Source: Nitrospinae bacterium bin107
GTDB lineage: Bacteria > UBA8248
Direction of reading: 5' to 3'
Length of the DNA stretch: 64,000 bases
Assembly: GCA_002238965.1 (NCBI GenBank)
Contig: MPNJ01000005.1
Location: 62,001-126,000 of the forward strand
Under the pieces are notes generated by a model, which did no database searches, had not been told where the DNA came from, and was given only the letters and a program-made list of their open reading frames with translations. How positions within the stretch are numbered: position 1 is the stretch's first letter; each line of letters starts with the position of its first letter. The position numbers and the translations under genes were made by a program. Positions 62,751 through 64,000 of this stretch are shown here, piece by piece.

Positions 62751-63041
62751 TCAGTACGAATAGCGCAGGGAAAGCCTGAGCCCGTGGCTCGTGAGCTTCG
62801 CCCGCGTCGCGGCGAGGTCGAGCGGTAGCGGTTTACGGTTCCCGTCAACCTTTCCGTACGCCTCAAGCGCAGGGCCTGCGTCGGTTCCCGATGATGTACG
62901 CGACAAGCCTACGAAGGCCGGCTGCGCGGGACCTGTATAACCGATGGGATGGACGCGCTCGATTGATCGGTTTTCTAAACCGTCACCATTTCGCCGGAGT
63001 TCGTCTCGCCTTCCACGTCCGTAAAAGCACCCCGGGCTCAC
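62751..63041 (-). pseudogene. Possible C-terminal remnant of an outer-membrane protein
   Basis: A 96-codon frame whose end, LDLAATRAKLTSHGLRLSLRYSY, looks like a last beta-strand of an outer-membrane barrel ending in an aromatic residue. It ends 12 bases before the secreted-protein gene. The upstream half does not resemble a barrel. It could be a truncated partner gene. The rest of the gap to 63166 holds nothing recognised. Confidence 0.25.
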
Positions 63042-63166
63042 ACGTACAAATTCTCCATGTCATCGGCGCCGAAGGTTCGGGCCTTCGGAAGATTTGTTTC
63101 CATCGGAACGGAAACCGGAGTGCGCTCTGCGGGAGGTCTTCGTTTCACCTCGATCCGTCCGGGCGT

Positions 63167-64000
63167 TCAAAGGACACCCTCCCGGGTTTCGGCGAGCACC
63201 ATATCCACCACGGAGCGCATGGCCTCTTCGCGGCTCTCGCCATTCAGGCCGCAAAGACGGAAATGATCGACTTGCCGGTCTGCGCTGCTGCCCTCCCGGA
63301 TGATGGTGAGCGCGTGGCGCATTTGATCCTCGCACGCCAGCGCCCGGGCGTCGGGGGTGAGTTTCTCGATCAGTTCCGTTGCGTAGTCCTCGATGTCCAC
63401 CCGCCCTCCAAGGTCCATGTCGCCGAGAAAGGCCAGCACACCGTACCGCTGGGCGAGCCAGCGGTTCTCGGCGATGATCTCCGTGGGCGGCTCGGGCGGC
63501 AGGCGGCCCTCGCCGTCCAGGCGCGCCAGCCACCGGATCAGGGAGGCGTAGAGGGCGATGATGCTCGCGGCGTCCTCGAGGCGCGGGCAGGTATCGCAGA
63601 TGCGAAGCTCCACCGTCGGGTGAGCGTTGGAGGGGCGAATGTCCCACCACACTTCGCTGCCGTCTCTGATGACTTCGATGCGCCGGTAGTCGTCCACGAT
63701 GCGGTCGTACTCCGCCCGGGTACGCAACGGACCGGGAATGCTGGTGCGCGGGAGCACGCCGAGGAGGTTCAGCCGCCAGGACTTCAAGCCGGTCTCACCC
63801 CCGCCGTAGAACGGCGAGGACGTCGACAGCGCGTGGAAAAGGGGAAGGTATCTCCGGAGCGACGTCATGACCCGGATGCGCGATTCCGGGTCGCCGAAGC
63901 CGGCGTGGACGTGCATGGCGGTCAGGCAGATCCGGCGGAAGCTCTCCTGGTAGGTGGCCGCGAACCGCTCGTAGCGATCCTTCGGCGTGACCAGCTGCGT
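63167..64000 (-). CDS. Carboxylate-amine ligase, GCS2/YbdK-like (partial)
   Basis: The last 277 codons of a gene that enters from beyond base 64000. AMHVHAGFGD, SSPFYGGGETGLKSWR, EVWWDIRPSNAHPTVELRI, CDTCPRL and NRWLAQRYG are diagnostic for the glutamate-cysteine ligase 2/YbdK family, which joins a carboxylate to an amine using ATP. No stop within the frame. The N terminus lies outside the window. Confidence 0.92.
   Translation of the reverse strand, partial: TQLVTPKDRYERFAATYQESFRRICLTAMHVHAGFGDPESRIRVMTSLRRYLPLFHALSTSSPFYGGGETGLKSWRLNLLGVLPRTSIPGPLRTRAEYDRIVDDYRRIEVIRDGSEVWWDIRPSNAHPTVELRICDTCPRLEDAASIIALYASLIRWLARLDGEGRLPPEPPTEIIAENRWLAQRYGVLAFLGDMDLGGRVDIEDYATELIEKLTPDARALACEDQMRHALTIIREGSSADRQVDHFRLCGLNGESREEAMRSVVDMVLAETREGVL

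Overview
The window is a chromosomal stretch of a GC-rich Gram-negative bacterium. It has many periplasmic solute receptors with signal peptides, TRAP and tripartite-tricarboxylate transporters, AddAB-type recombination enzymes and Shine-Dalgarno-led operons. The wealth of TAXI-TRAP receptors, CapA-like, DUF3604 and MEMO proteins is what one sees in environmental lineages such as Tectomicrobia/Nitrospinota-like or deltaproteobacterial MAGs. No rRNA, and no marker gene that could settle the taxonomy from the sequence alone, is present. No rRNA or tRNA gene was recognised.

Layout. 1-10.8 kb: the end of an ABC receptor gene, then an IclR regulator with a strong promoter and palindrome, followed by a co-directional catabolic operon (TAXI receptor, fused TRAP permease, dihydroorotase-like amidohydrolase, adenylosuccinate-lyase-like lyase, two CapA-like proteins, SDR). 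10.9-19.7 kb (minus strand): ATP sulfurylase plus sulfotransferase, an Ntn-type amide hydrolase, a DUF3604 protein and a second TAXI-TRAP transporter. 20-26.7 kb: a TctABC transporter with an embedded alpha/beta hydrolase, a second sulfotransferase and a phosphosulfolactate-synthase-like protein. Short GC-rich inverted repeats (MITE-like) sit at 16.5, 20.0 and 25.7 kb.

26.7-33.8 kb is an accessory island, visibly more AT-rich. A three-gene minus-strand unit (230-aa protein, 202-aa protein, metallo-beta-lactamase-fold hydrolase) has its third gene split by a complete 3407-bp IS1595-family element (28352-31758). The element has identical 25-bp terminal inverted repeats, a perfect 8-bp target duplication (AAAAATAA) and six passenger ORFs, including a SLATT-like two-helix membrane protein. 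Removing the element and one duplication copy restores an uninterrupted 359-codon ORF that carries all the MBL metal motifs. This island is the best candidate in the window for an undescribed system.

33.8-43.6 kb: a DUF523/DUF1722 protein, a double 3-hydroxyacyl-CoA dehydrogenase, a pentapeptide protein, an AAA/DUF4143 ATPase with five copies of a 16-bp motif around its start, a secreted hydrolase, a ThDP enzyme with homoserine dehydrogenase, and a dihydroxyphthalate-decarboxylase-like protein. 43.6-50.2 kb: an addB-addA pair. 50.2-58.8 kb: an enolase-superfamily enzyme, a two-subunit membrane cytochrome-like unit, an amidohydrolase, an MFS carrier, a MEMO-type protein and an ornithine-cyclodeaminase-like enzyme, mostly overlapping or closely spaced. 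58.8-64 kb: a beta-hydroxyacid dehydrogenase, ribosomal proteins L33-L28, a cupin, a degraded recombinase/outer-membrane region, a secreted protein of unknown function and the end of a carboxylate-amine ligase gene.
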